A DNA stretch of 64,000 nt, from the NCBI RefSeq assembly GCF_003971255.1, contig NZ_CP034660.1, positions 2,914,001 to 2,978,000 of the forward strand, given 5' to 3'. Positions within the stretch are counted from its first letter, which is position 1. Each line of letters starts with the position of its first letter. The notes under the pieces were generated by a model that did no database searches, had not been told where the DNA came from, and saw nothing but the letters and a program-made list of their open reading frames with translations. The DNA comes from Colwellia sp. Arc7-635. Its GTDB lineage: Bacteria > Pseudomonadota > Gammaproteobacteria > Enterobacterales > Alteromonadaceae. Positions 9,996 through 19,200 of this stretch are shown here, one piece after another. Position numbers and translations under genes: made by a program.

Positions 9996-10466
9996 CTATT
10001 GGTTATATGTCTCGTGGTAATTCGATATTAATAACGTTATAAGCTCTTCATCAGGCTTTAAGTAACTAACAGAGGCTATAACATTTAACCTTTCATTATT
10101 ATATTCATAAGCTGTAGCAGAGCGATATGCGCCAGTGCCAGTCACGCGTGTGACGACGATAATTTCTTTAACGCCATCGCCATTAATATCCTTACCCTGA
10201 AGTTCTTCTACCACACCATCGCGTGGTTCGATTAAACCAGTGACATAGTTATCGTAAGGAAAATTGGCATTCAACACTTGGTAAACCCTTAAGCTATAAC
10301 TTCCAAGGCTGAGGGGTTCTAGATTTCCTTGGGATACAACAATAATAACTGCGGGTTGCAATGTTAACACAAGCTCACTTTCATACTTTTCTTCAGGCAA
10401 AATTTCACAAGCTGAAATTATCACCAAAAATAAACTAACAAACAAAACATTAATGACTCGTTTCAC
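9996..10466 (-). CDS. Lipoprotein resembling PliI-type lysozyme inhibitor
   Basis: A 156-residue lipoprotein with signal MKRVINVLFVSLFLVIISAC (lipobox ISAC). The mature part has the order SQGNLEPLSLGSYSLRVYQ, RDGVVEEL, DINGDGVKEIIVV and TGTGAYRSATAYEY. This resembles the PliI/PliG family of periplasmic inhibitors of invertebrate- or goose-type lysozyme. The GTGAY loop sits where the family has its SGxxY inhibitory loop, but Ser is replaced by Thr. If correct, it protects peptidoglycan from host lysozymes. It is flanked by two copies of a non-coding repeat. The family call rests on motif order only. Confidence 0.6.
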   Translation of the reverse strand: MKRVINVLFVSLFLVIISACEILPEEKYESELVLTLQPAVIIVVSQGNLEPLSLGSYSLRVYQVLNANFPYDNYVTGLIEPRDGVVEELQGKDINGDGVKEIIVVTRVTGTGAYRSATAYEYNNERLNVIASVSYLKPDEELITLLISNYHETYNQ

Positions 10467-10869
10467 ATTGACTCCTTCGAGTATCTAGCATCCGTATTAA
10501 CCGGTTAAATAACAGATGGTAATAACAGATAAGAATAAAACTAATAGATTACTCTGTTTCATTGAGTTTTATCCATTGAATAATTGATATAGCTGACTTG
10601 ATAAATTTTATTGGTATTGCATTAGCGTTTTGATTAACTAAGTCACTCATCTTAACACTTACGTAAAAGAAAATTAATTACTCTATTTTCATATAGTTAC
10701 GTAAAAATTATTCTGTGCGACCTGATAGGGATTAATTGTCGTGAACCTTATAGTTTAATTTGTATTTGGTTTGTATTTAGTGTATTTTTCTGGACTTAGT
10801 TTAAATCACGTCACATTTCCCTAGCAAAAATTTAACAATGGATTAACACAATCTCAAGGATAGGATATT
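10467..10869. other. Intergenic region with repeat copy 2
   Basis: It holds the divergent leaders of the lipoprotein and the secreted protein, and repeat copy 2 at 10607-10733. I see no ORF. Confidence 0.5.
10607..10733 (+). repeat. Non-coding repeat, copy 2
   Basis: Direct-orientation relative of 9551-9710. It starts with TTTATTGGTATTGC and ends with CCTGATAGGGATT, and lacks the octamer array. The two copies flank the lysozyme-inhibitor-like gene. Confidence 0.65.
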
Positions 10870-11793
10870 TTGAAAAAATTACTTTTACTCATCGGTGTCT
10901 ACTTTTTATTTTCACCTACTTACGCATTAGCAAATAATTGCTTAGACAGCTCTAAAAGTTCCAATCGAGCTTGTCTACAAAATTATTCTTATGATGTATT
11001 AGTGATGTACTTTAAGGACAATAACGATAAAGAGCATAAAGTTCGTGCGAAGCGTATACACGAAAAATCAACAGGAAATTTCGTGCATGTTGATTATGAT
11101 TTTGAGTCAAGTTGCACAAATGATTGCTCTTCATTAGATTTAAAAGTAAACGATGTTCTCTGGTCATTTCGTAATGCCTATATGACAAACAAATTTTATG
11201 AAAAAGTTATTTATAAATGTGATCCTACAGAGGAAAGTTGTTGTTATGATACTGGTTGTACTGAAATACTTGATATAAGTAATCCGTTAGATAGCGCAGA
11301 TAAGTCGTCAGACGAAAGCCGCTCTTTGCTTGAAGAGGCTAATATCATCAATGGTAACCAGTTCACTCAAAAACGATCTAATAATAAAATAAATGGTGAA
11401 AAATTTGATAGAGCGCTTAATCGAATTAATGGTATGACAAGTGTTATAGATAGAGTTATGCGGGATAGCACTAATGGTCAAGATGTTAAGCAAAATCTGG
11501 AAAGTGTAACGGCTCAACCTATGCTATTTATCACTTCTCGAACAGACAGCGGAAGAACTACGGTATGTGCGATCACGGGCTCGGGTTGCAAAGAAGTATC
11601 TGGTTCAGCAACTGTCGGAACAGATATGGCAAACTTCGATTTACAGCATAATAATGGACCTACCTTTAATCATAATTTACAACGCTTTTTAGTAGGTGTT
11701 TATCAAAATGATTATGGAATGCATTGTGACAAAACAGTAAAGTGGAATGATGCTGACTCTGTTACAATTACCCTCAGATGCATTAGGCGTTAG
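10870..11793 (+). CDS. Secreted Cys-rich protein of unknown function
   Basis: I do not recognise this 307-residue protein. It starts at TTG 10870 after AAGGATAGGA and has a signal peptide (MKKLLLLIGVYFLFSPTYALA). The mature protein is hydrophilic and Cys-rich: pairs or clusters appear in SSCTNDCSS, KCDPTEESCCYDTGC, VCAITGSGC and near the C-terminus (MHCDKT, LRCIRR). This suggests a disulfide-stabilised periplasmic or extracellular fold. No catalytic motif is evident. It is monocistronic, with a strong terminator directly downstream. Confidence 0.7.
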   Translation: MKKLLLLIGVYFLFSPTYALANNCLDSSKSSNRACLQNYSYDVLVMYFKDNNDKEHKVRAKRIHEKSTGNFVHVDYDFESSCTNDCSSLDLKVNDVLWSFRNAYMTNKFYEKVIYKCDPTEESCCYDTGCTEILDISNPLDSADKSSDESRSLLEEANIINGNQFTQKRSNNKINGEKFDRALNRINGMTSVIDRVMRDSTNGQDVKQNLESVTAQPMLFITSRTDSGRTTVCAITGSGCKEVSGSATVGTDMANFDLQHNNGPTFNHNLQRFLVGVYQNDYGMHCDKTVKWNDADSVTITLRCIRR

Positions 11794-11799
11794 CATTCA

Positions 11800-11831
11800 T
11801 AAACCTCTTCATATATATGAAGAGGTTTTTT
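11800..11831 (+). terminator. Rho-independent terminator
   Basis: AACCTCTTCATAT and ATATGAAGAGGTT form a near-perfect hairpin followed by a T-run, just after the secreted-protein stop codon. Confidence 0.85.
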
Positions 11832-11943
11832 ATTGTTATTTAGCTTTGAAAATAATTAACTAAACACCTACCCTTTAATAAAAAATTTATAGATTAAAAT
11901 CAGTAAGGTAAAAGCCAACTTTTTGTATTCCCTGGCTAGATGA

Positions 11944-12351
11944 CTACTTCCGATTAGGCTCAAATGAATCATACCTTGGTAACTTAGCATCTAATGCTTC
12001 CCAGTTTGCTTTTGACGAAACAAAGTTATGAGAAATGGGTCTTTCAATAATATCAGAATCTAAAATCCCCAGTCTTATCCGGTAACGAGAAGGATCTTGT
12101 GTATTGGAACTATAGACAGGTGAACCGCAGCGAGTACAAAAGTGTCTATTTCTACCCGGTTTAAAAGAGAATTGACTTAAATTACCTTTACCTAATGTAA
12201 TTTCAAAATCAGTTACATTGATGAAGCCATTGGTGGCAAAGGCAGTTCCACTATTTTTTCTACATAAAGAACAATGGCAGTGAATAATATCGCTGATTGC
12301 ACCTGTGATTTTTATTTCTATTTCACCACACAAACATTTTCCAATATACAT
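11944..12351 (-). CDS. GFA/CENP-V family zinc protein
   Basis: A 135-residue protein of the glutathione-dependent formaldehyde-activating (GFA) family. It has zinc ligands CLCGEIEI near the start, HCHCSLCRKNSG (about 25-36) and FCTRCGSPVYS (about 70-80), the usual CxC/CxxC arrangement at the usual length. Some members bind S-hydroxymethylglutathione formation substrates, but most have no proven activity. It is followed 43 bp upstream by a lipoprotein gene on the same strand. There is no formaldehyde-oxidation operon nearby. Confidence 0.85.
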   Translation of the reverse strand: MYIGKCLCGEIEIKITGAISDIIHCHCSLCRKNSGTAFATNGFINVTDFEITLGKGNLSQFSFKPGRNRHFCTRCGSPVYSSNTQDPSRYRIRLGILDSDIIERPISHNFVSSKANWEALDAKLPRYDSFEPNRK

Positions 12352-12394
12352 AGTTCAGTATTACTCCTGTTATCTGATTAAGCATAAATTATAG

Positions 12395-12904
12395 CTATTC
12401 TTTCAACTCTCGACACTGACCATAGTATTCAAAATCCACAGGTACTTTTACATTGGTTGTTTTGTCATAGCTATAGAGTTCTGCTTTACAATTACTTCCA
12501 AGAGAGCCTAATTGACCTGATGTTTTAATTTCATAGTTTTGTTCTGCCTTCGGATTAAATGAGGCAAAAATAGTACAATTGCTCATACCTGCAACAGACA
12601 TAATCATAAAGCTATATTTGCTACCAACTGGAAGTTTTACTCCATTAGGATTTAATTCGGAAATAAGTGGGTTACCTACATCCAAGACGATTAGCCTAGC
12701 GGCACTTTTAGAGCCAAATGACTTACCACATGTGTTTTCTTCAGTATGAACATTTACAAATGTAGAATAACCGAGAAAAGGAGCATCAAAGTTACTAGTC
12801 ACCTTCAACTTAGCCAATGGAATATTTGTTGGTGGCTCAGTATAGTTTGGTAATCCAGCACAGCCCGTAATCAATAATGATAATAATAAGATACTACTTT
12901 TCAC
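12395..12904 (-). CDS. Lipoprotein of unknown function
   Basis: A 169-residue protein with signal MKSSILLLSLLITGC (lipobox ITGC at the acylated Cys), then a Pro-rich linker and a beta-rich domain. Cys residues occur near TEENTCGKS, MSNCTIF, GSNCKAE and GQCREL and could form two disulfides. No known domain is recognised. ATG 12904 has a weak GGGAG site. Confidence 0.7.
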   Translation of the reverse strand: MKSSILLLSLLITGCAGLPNYTEPPTNIPLAKLKVTSNFDAPFLGYSTFVNVHTEENTCGKSFGSKSAARLIVLDVGNPLISELNPNGVKLPVGSKYSFMIMSVAGMSNCTIFASFNPKAEQNYEIKTSGQLGSLGSNCKAELYSYDKTTNVKVPVDFEYYGQCRELKE

Positions 12905-13111
12905 AATAACTCCCTTTAAACACGATACTTTAGTATTTATATTTATGTCGATTTAATGCAAATAAAACGACGCTTTTAATAAGCTTACATACTCATTTTC
13001 ATTAATAATATAAGCACGTTACCCGTATTTATTTGCCTTATCAAACTTAACCTTAGCTGTAGAACTTGAGCATTGATATAGCAGGCACAATCCTCCTTTA
13101 AACGCTTGGAT

Positions 13112-13138
13112 CAAAAAAGCCCACATCATTGTGGGCTT
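13112..13138 (-). terminator. Rho-independent terminator of thiolase gene
   Basis: AAAGCCCACA..TGTGGGCTTT hairpin, with T/A runs on both sides, 18 bases beyond the thiolase stop. Confidence 0.8.
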
Positions 13139-13155
13139 TAACTTAAATGATTGTC

Positions 13156-14340
13156 TTACATCATTTCAATTGCGATTGCCGTCGCTTCACCGCCACCAAT
13201 ACATAACGATGCTAGGCCTTTACTTAAGCCTCTGTTCTTCAAGGCGTGAATTAATGTCACCATAATACGCGCGCCACTAGCACCTAACGGATGACCTAAT
13301 GCACAAGCACCACCGTTAACATTCACTTTTTCAACATCTAAGTCTAATGCTTTAATACCTAACATAGTTACCATCGCAAAGGCTTCGTTGATTTCAAATA
13401 AATCAACGTCTGCTGCTGTCCAGTTAGCTTTCGCTAAAACTTTTTGCATAGCGCCTACTGGGGCGACAGTAAATTCTGCAGGTTTTTGCGAGTTAGTTGC
13501 ATGTGCAACAACTTTACAGAGTGGTGTTAAACCACGTTTTTGTGCTTCTGATAACTTCATCATAACTAATGCCGCTGCGCCATCAGAGATTGAGCTTGAG
13601 TTAGCGGCAGTAATAGTACTGTCTTTTTTAAATGCTGGACGCAAGCTAGGAATTTTATCAGGACGTGCATTACCTGGCTGCTCATCAATATCAAACACAG
13701 AATCGCCGCGACGAGATTTAATCGTTACGGGTGAAATTTCATTAACAAAAGCACCATCAGCAATGGCGGCATTTGCGCGTGCTAACGAACGAATCGCATA
13801 AGCGTCCATATCTTCACGAGTAAATGCTGACTCGTCAGCTGTTTCTTGCGCGAAACAACCCATAGCGATACCATCGTAGGCATTTTCTAAACCGTCAGTC
13901 ATCATATGATCAAGTACTTGACCGTGACCCATTTTAATACCTGAACGTCCTTTAGGTAATAAATGTGGCGCATTAGTCATACTTTCCATACCGCCAGCAA
14001 TCGCAACATCGATAGAACCCGCTAATAAAGCATCATGTGCTTGCATTGCTGCTTTCATACCTGAGCCACAGACTTTATTAATGGTTGTACATGCGGTAGA
14101 TAAAGCCAAATCAGCTTCTAATGCCGCTTGACGAGCCGGTGCTTGTTTTAAACCAGCAGGCAATACACAGCCCATGATCACTTCATCAACCTGATCATTA
14201 GATAAGTTAGCTGCGGCCATAGCACCACGAATAGCAGTTGCGCCTAAAGTGGTGGCACTAACTGCTGATAAACCGCCCATAAAACCACCCATAGGGGTAC
14301 GTTTTGCTGCAACGATAACGATAGGATCTTGAGTAGACAT
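13156..14340 (-). CDS. atoB: Acetyl-CoA C-acetyltransferase (thiolase II)
   Basis: A 394-residue cytoplasmic thiolase that cleaves acetoacetyl-CoA to two acetyl-CoA. The nucleophile Cys is in INKVCGSGMKA (about residue 89), followed by AGGMESMTNAPH, and the C-terminal signatures are NVNGGACALGHPLGASGAR and CIGGGEA, holding the catalytic His and second Cys. It is divergent from liuR and has its own LiuR-type operator. This supports the last step of leucine breakdown, after acetoacetate activation by the CoA-transferase at 22.3-23.7 kb. Start ATG 14340 follows GGAGAG. Confidence 0.9.
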   Translation of the reverse strand: MSTQDPIVIVAAKRTPMGGFMGGLSAVSATTLGATAIRGAMAAANLSNDQVDEVIMGCVLPAGLKQAPARQAALEADLALSTACTTINKVCGSGMKAAMQAHDALLAGSIDVAIAGGMESMTNAPHLLPKGRSGIKMGHGQVLDHMMTDGLENAYDGIAMGCFAQETADESAFTREDMDAYAIRSLARANAAIADGAFVNEISPVTIKSRRGDSVFDIDEQPGNARPDKIPSLRPAFKKDSTITAANSSSISDGAAALVMMKLSEAQKRGLTPLCKVVAHATNSQKPAEFTVAPVGAMQKVLAKANWTAADVDLFEINEAFAMVTMLGIKALDLDVEKVNVNGGACALGHPLGASGARIMVTLIHALKNRGLSKGLASLCIGGGEATAIAIEMM

Positions 14341-14463
14341 AAGGCTCTCCGACAGAGTTTTTGTTCGATATGACTCGATATTTGTTCAACATTTATTAAT
14401 GATACTTTACGCGTGTTGAATAATATCGATGATAATTGCGCAACAGATTACCGCATATTCACC

Positions 14464-14480
14464 TTTACGCCAACGTAAAC
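14464..14480 (-). promoter_or_regulatory. LiuR-type operator for thiolase
   Basis: TTTACGCCAACGTAAAC differs at the centre from the perfect palindrome at 14700-14715. It lies about 120 bp before the thiolase start on its promoter side. Confidence 0.65.
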
Positions 14481-14692
14481 TTTATAGACCTTTAGTCTAA
14501 CCTGATCTGCATTATTGCAAAATTGACAATCATTCTTTACAGCATGCTAGAGGCAAGTTGTGTATATGATTTATCTCGGCTGGATTATAAAACTGCTAGC
14601 CGTTGAATATTTACTCAAACCAATAGCAGGCATTCTGTTGACTTTATTTCACTCCCCATGGCATTTATTGTTATTCACGCTTACATTTTATA

Positions 14693-14723
14693 CTTACACT
14701 TTACGTTAACGTAAACTTATTGT
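14693..14723 (+). promoter_or_regulatory. liu promoter with LiuR operator in a 19-bp spacer
   Basis: A -35-like CTTACA (14693-14698) and a -10-like TATTGT (14718-14723) are separated by 19 bp. The perfect palindrome TTTACGTTAACGTAAA (14700-14715) fills the spacer. A long spacer carrying the operator is the typical MerR-family arrangement, and the palindrome matches the known LiuR motif. Promoter boxes are inferred. Confidence 0.7.
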
Positions 14724-14766
14724 AAGGTACTGCACAGATATAGCGAGTTAACTTATAGCAATAGGA

Positions 14767-15171
14767 ATGAGTACGATAATGAGCGATAAGACCCGTGTCA
14801 CCTTCTCTATTGGGGAATTAGCCAGAGAATTCGACATTACCACCCGCAGTATTCGTTTTTACGAAGATCAAGGCCTGATAATGCCGACTCGCAAAGGGCA
14901 AACACGAATATACAACCAAAGAGATAGAGTTCGGCTAAAGTTAATTCTACGCGGCAAACGCTTGGGTTTTTCATTAGCTGAAACTGGTCGTTTATTTGAA
15001 CTTTACGATGCTGATAAATCAAGTGCTACGCAACTAAATACCATTATGGATTTAATTTCTAGTAAGAAAAATGATTTAAACCAACAGCTAGAAGATATTC
15101 AAGCGGTGTTAATTGAGTTAACCGGCTTGGAGAATAACTGTCAACAGGCGTTAGCCTCTATTGATAAGTAA
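14767..15171 (+). CDS. liuR: MerR-family regulator of leucine catabolism (LiuR)
   Basis: A 134-residue MerR-family transcription factor. The winged helix-turn-helix runs through FSIGELAREFDITTRSIRFYEDQGLI (about 12-37), with the wing TRIYNQRDRVRLKLILRGKRLGFS, then a dimerisation coiled coil and a short C-terminus. It is the first gene of the liu cluster and lies next to two copies of the motif bound by LiuR in related bacteria, so autoregulation and control of the divergent thiolase are likely. ATG 14767 and ATG 14779 are both possible starts. Confidence 0.9.
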   Translation: MSTIMSDKTRVTFSIGELAREFDITTRSIRFYEDQGLIMPTRKGQTRIYNQRDRVRLKLILRGKRLGFSLAETGRLFELYDADKSSATQLNTIMDLISSKKNDLNQQLEDIQAVLIELTGLENNCQQALASIDK

Positions 15172-15237
15172 ATACTCAATAACCGTGTTCAGTAAATAAA
15201 CACGCTAAGTAAATAAACACATATTAAAGGTACTACT

Positions 15238-16407
15238 ATGATTTCTACTTTCTCATCAATGAATTTTAACCTCGGTGAAACCGTTGACATGATCCGCACG
15301 ACAGTTAACGCTTTTTCTCGTGATGAAATTGCCCCTCGTGCAGAACAAATAGATAAAGACAATGAATTTCCAATGGACTTATGGCGCAAATTTGGCGATT
15401 TAGGTTTACTCGGCATGACGGTTGATGAGCAATACGGTGGCTCTGGTTTAGGTTACTTAGAACACATGGTGGCTATGCAAGAAATTTCACGTGCTTCTGC
15501 CTCTGTAGGTTTAAGTTACGGCGCTATGTCTAACCTTTGTTTAAACCAATTAAACAAAAATGGTAGCCACGAGCAAAAAGAAAAGTACTTACCAAAACTT
15601 TGTACAGGTGAACATATTGGCGCACTTGCTATGTCTGAGCCAAATGCTGGTTCTGATGTTGTTAGCATGAAACTGTCGGCTAAAAAGCAAGGCGACAAGT
15701 ACATTCTGAACGGCAACAAGATGTGGATCACGAACGGTCCTGACGCGCATGTATTTATCATTTATGCAAAAACAGATACTAGCGCCGGCTCCAAAGGTAT
15801 TACTGCCTTTATCGTTGAACGCGACTATCCTGGCTTTTCACGTCATCAAAAACTAGACAAATTAGGTATGCGCGGCTCTAACACTTGTGAATTAGTTTTC
15901 CAAGATTGTGAAGTGCCTGCTGAAAATATTTTAGGTGAAGAAGGCAAAGGCGTTCGCGTATTAATGTCAGGTTTAGATTACGAACGTTTAGTACTAACGG
16001 GTGGCCCATTAGGCATTATGGATGCTTGTATGGACCTAGTTGTGCCTTACATTCATGACAGAAAACAATTTGGCCAAGCTATTGGTGAGTTTCAATTGAT
16101 TCAAGGCAAAATTGCCGACATGTACACGCAAATGAATGCCGCTAAATCTTATGCTTATTTGTGTGCTATGGCAGCAGATCGCGGTGAAACAACCCGTAAA
16201 GATGCCGCTGGCGTTATTTTGTATTCAGCAGAGCTTGCAACAAAAATGGCCTTAGACGCGATTCAATTACTTGGTGGTAATGGTTACATTAATGAATTTC
16301 CAGCCGGTCGTTTATTACGTGACGCTAAGTTATATGAAATTGGTGCTGGTACGTCAGAAATTCGTCGTATGTTAATAGGTCGTGAGTTGTTCAACGAATC
16401 AGTTTAA
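15238..16407 (+). CDS. liuA: Isovaleryl-CoA dehydrogenase
   Basis: A 389-residue FAD acyl-CoA dehydrogenase oxidising isovaleryl-CoA to 3-methylcrotonyl-CoA. Visible family features are [21 protein letters not shown] and [13 protein letters not shown]. The isovaleryl-type catalytic Glu lies in [15 protein letters not shown] (about residue 245), on helix G as in IVD rather than at the position used by most acyl-CoA dehydrogenases. It is the first catabolic gene after liuR (66-bp gap). Electrons would go to ETF, not encoded here. Confidence 0.95.
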   Translation: MISTFSSMNFNLGETVDMIRTTVNAFSRDEIAPRAEQIDKDNEFPMDLWRKFGDLGLLGMTVDEQYGGSGLGYLEHMVAMQEISRASASVGLSYGAMSNLCLNQLNKNGSHEQKEKYLPKLCTGEHIGALAMSEPNAGSDVVSMKLSAKKQGDKYILNGNKMWITNGPDAHVFIIYAKTDTSAGSKGITAFIVERDYPGFSRHQKLDKLGMRGSNTCELVFQDCEVPAENILGEEGKGVRVLMSGLDYERLVLTGGPLGIMDACMDLVVPYIHDRKQFGQAIGEFQLIQGKIADMYTQMNAAKSYAYLCAMAADRGETTRKDAAGVILYSAELATKMALDAIQLLGGNGYINEFPAGRLLRDAKLYEIGAGTSEIRRMLIGRELFNESV

Positions 16408-16720
16408 TAACGATTTTAGCTTAGCCATTTAACCGATACTATTGTCAAAAGTGCCCAATTAAGTTCGTAAGTTCTGCGCATTTTTCCTCAGTATCAAATA
16501 AATGGCTTTGCTAAATCAATGATTAAATTTAGTAAAGTTTGGCATGTACAAACAAATATCAAAACAATGATAAAGCTCCAGTGACTATTGCTATTGAACA
16601 CGCTTTCAACAGTATGAAACATAGAACATGTTAGTGATCGAGAACAATATCACTAGGCACTGACAAAGCAAAAGATCAACAGAACGCTTAACACAGCGTT
16701 TAACAATATAAGGTTATACC
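16408..16720. other. Intergenic region liuA-liuB
   Basis: 313 bases with no ORF, no clear terminator and no LiuR palindrome. This gap is unusually long inside an otherwise compact cluster, so a second promoter for liuB-onward is possible. Confidence 0.4.
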
Positions 16721-18328
16721 GTGGCTAAGATAATATCGAAAATTAATCCCCGCAGCCCTGAGTTCATCGAAAATGCTGCCCATATGCAACTTCAAGTTGA
16801 TGACTTAAAAGTTAAACTCGAAGAAATAAAGCTCGGTGGTGGTGAACGTAGCCGCGAACGCCATTTATCTCGTGGTAAATTATTACCCAGAGATCGCGTT
16901 TATGCCCTACTTGACCCTGGCTCGGCATTTCTTGAATTATCACAATTAGCCGCTTACCAAGTTTACGATGATAACGTCCCTGCTGCCGGCATTATTACCG
17001 GTATTGGCCGTGTTGGTGGACAAGAATGTATTATTGTTGCCAACGATGCCACCGTTAAAGGCGGTACTTATTACCCGCTTACCGTTAAAAAGCATTTACG
17101 TGCCCAAACCATCGCGCAAGAAAACAACTTACCTTGTATCTACTTAGTTGATTCCGGTGGTGCAAATTTACCGAACCAAGATGATGTTTTTCCTGATAGA
17201 GAGCATTTTGGTCGTATTTTTTTCAATCAAGCCAATATGTCAGCGCAAAGTATTCCACAAATTGCTGTAGTGATGGGCTCATGTACCGCGGGTGGTGCTT
17301 ATGTTCCAGCCATGGCTGATGAATCTATTATTGTTAAAGAACAAGGCACAATATTTCTTGCCGGTCCGCCGTTAGTTAAAGCCGCGACCGGTGAAGTGGT
17401 TAGCGCTGAAGACCTAGGCGGCGCAGATGTCCATTGTCGCACTTCGGGTGTTGCCGATCACATGGCGCAAAATGATCACCATGCATTAGAAATTGCTCGC
17501 AGTGCGATTGGTAATTTAAATCGTGTTAAGCCGGTACAAATGGCCATTAAAGCAGTGGTTGAACCGGCATATGCCACCGAAGAAGTTTATGGCATCGTAC
17601 CAAAAGATGCTCGCCAACCTTTTGATGTGCGTGAAATTATCGCGCGCGTGGTTGATGGCAGTGAATTTGACGAATTTAAAGCACTTTATGGCACAACATT
17701 GGTATGTGGCTTTGCTCGTATCTACGGTTATCAAGTAGGCATTGTCGCTAATAATGGGATTTTATTTGGTGAATCAGCGCAAAAAGGTGCTCATTTTATT
17801 GAGCTTTGTGCTCAACGCAAAATTCCTTTAGTGTTTTTACAAAACATCACTGGTTTCATGGTAGGTAAACAATATGAAGCCGGTGGTATCGCTAAGCATG
17901 GCGCTAAAATGGTTACCGCCGTTGCAACGGCGCAAGTACCTAAATTTACCATTTTAATTGGTGGTAGTTTTGGTGCCGGTAACTACGGCATGTGTGGTAG
18001 AGCTTACGACCCTCGTTTTCTATTTATGTGGCCAAACTCACGCATCTCTGTGATGGGCGGCGAACAAGCAGCGGGCGTATTAGCGCAAGTTAAACGTGAT
18101 CAAAAAGAAAAGCGTGGCGAGCAATGGAGCGAGCAAGAAGAAGCAGACTTCAAGCAACCGATTATTGATGACTACGAGCACCAAGGCCACCCTTATTATG
18201 CTTCAGCCCGTTTATGGGATGACGGTGTTATCGACCCAGCTGATACACGCCAAGTACTTGGCTTAGCCATCTCTGCATCACTTAACAAAACCATTGAAGA
18301 GACCAAATTTGGTCTGTTTAGAATGTAA
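16721..18328 (+). CDS. liuB: 3-methylcrotonyl-CoA carboxylase, carboxyltransferase (beta) subunit
   Basis: The 535-residue carboxyltransferase half of methylcrotonyl-CoA carboxylase, which transfers CO2 from biotin to 3-methylcrotonyl-CoA. It has the crotonase-like double domain: an N-domain with [18 protein letters not shown] and [16 protein letters not shown], and a C-domain with [23 protein letters not shown] and [16 protein letters not shown]. Length and motifs are those of the MCC beta subunit rather than propionyl-CoA carboxylase. The start is GTG 16721 after AAGG. It pairs with liuD. Confidence 0.95.
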   Translation: MAKIISKINPRSPEFIENAAHMQLQVDDLKVKLEEIKLGGGERSRERHLSRGKLLPRDRVYALLDPGSAFLELSQLAAYQVYDDNVPAAGIITGIGRVGGQECIIVANDATVKGGTYYPLTVKKHLRAQTIAQENNLPCIYLVDSGGANLPNQDDVFPDREHFGRIFFNQANMSAQSIPQIAVVMGSCTAGGAYVPAMADESIIVKEQGTIFLAGPPLVKAATGEVVSAEDLGGADVHCRTSGVADHMAQNDHHALEIARSAIGNLNRVKPVQMAIKAVVEPAYATEEVYGIVPKDARQPFDVREIIARVVDGSEFDEFKALYGTTLVCGFARIYGYQVGIVANNGILFGESAQKGAHFIELCAQRKIPLVFLQNITGFMVGKQYEAGGIAKHGAKMVTAVATAQVPKFTILIGGSFGAGNYGMCGRAYDPRFLFMWPNSRISVMGGEQAAGVLAQVKRDQKEKRGEQWSEQEEADFKQPIIDDYEHQGHPYYASARLWDDGVIDPADTRQVLGLAISASLNKTIEETKFGLFRM

Positions 18329-18340
18329 GGGCAATTGACT

Positions 18341-19195
18341 ATGATTTCATATCTCGATATTAAAAGTCCTAGTGAACACGTGTTGTTCAATGTTGACAGT
18401 GGCGGCGTAGCTACCGTTACCATGAATAATCCTGATAAGCATAATGCCTTTGATGACAGTATTATTTTTGCGTTAAATCATTTATTTCAAGCAATAGCTA
18501 AGTGCGATGACATCAACGTTATGGTGCTAGCATCAACCGGAAAAAGCTTTTCTGCCGGCGCAGATTTAGGTTGGATGAAGCGTATGGCATCTTACTCTTA
18601 TGAAGAGAACTTGTCAGACGCAAACGCCCTTGCGCAAATGTTAAAAAATCTTAACTTTTTACCGCAACCGACCATCGCGAAAGTACAAGGTGCGGCCTTT
18701 GGCGGCGCGGTTGGGCTCGCCAGTTGTTGCGACATTGTACTGGCCAGTGATAAAGCCAGTTTTTGTTTAAGTGAAGTAAAGCTTGGTTTGATCCCAGCGA
18801 CAATCAGCCCTTATGTAGTTAATGCCATAGGGCAAAAAGCCAGTCGACGTTACTTTCAAACCGCAGAACGATTTTTTTCTGACAAAGCGCAACAGCTGGG
18901 TTTAGTCGACGAAATTTTTTCACTGACCGATTTAGATGCGGGCGTGAACGCTATGGTAAATACACTATTAGCTAATGGGCCAGTAGCCGTGCGCCAAGCA
19001 AAACAGTTAACCTTTGATGTGGCTTATCAAGACATTGATGAAGCATTGATTAGCACGACGAGTGAACGTATTGCGGCAATTCGCGTATCAAGCGAAGGAC
19101 AAGAAGGCTTAACAGCGTTTTTTGAAAAACGTCAACCCGCTTGGCAAGCCAATGTAGAAAAGCCAACAACATCAACAAATAAAGGCGAAGGATAA
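18341..19195 (+). CDS. liuC: Methylglutaconyl-CoA hydratase
   Basis: An enoyl-CoA hydratase/isomerase-family enzyme of about 284 residues that hydrates 3-methylglutaconyl-CoA to HMG-CoA. The oxyanion-hole segments SAGADLGWMKRM (about 70) and GAAFGGAVGLASCCDIVLA (about 115-133) are intact, and the catalytic-region motif FCLSEVKLGLIPATISPYV follows. A TTG at 18335 extends the frame by two codons, but ATG 18341 has AAGGG at the correct spacing. It lies 12 bp after liuB. Confidence 0.92.
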   Translation: MISYLDIKSPSEHVLFNVDSGGVATVTMNNPDKHNAFDDSIIFALNHLFQAIAKCDDINVMVLASTGKSFSAGADLGWMKRMASYSYEENLSDANALAQMLKNLNFLPQPTIAKVQGAAFGGAVGLASCCDIVLASDKASFCLSEVKLGLIPATISPYVVNAIGQKASRRYFQTAERFFSDKAQQLGLVDEIFSLTDLDAGVNAMVNTLLANGPVAVRQAKQLTFDVAYQDIDEALISTTSERIAAIRVSSEGQEGLTAFFEKRQPAWQANVEKPTTSTNKGEG

Positions 19196-19200
19196 TATTC

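Larger units (their letters stand above)
14341..14766. promoter_or_regulatory. Divergent thiolase/liuR control region
   Basis: A 426-bp region between divergent genes, with two LiuR-type palindromes (14464-14480 and 14700-14715), one near each gene. No ORF. Confidence 0.7.

Noticed and set aside
13388-13801. 137-codon frame opposite the thiolase gene
   Set aside because: Antisense to a complete, motif-rich thiolase; a codon-structure shadow.
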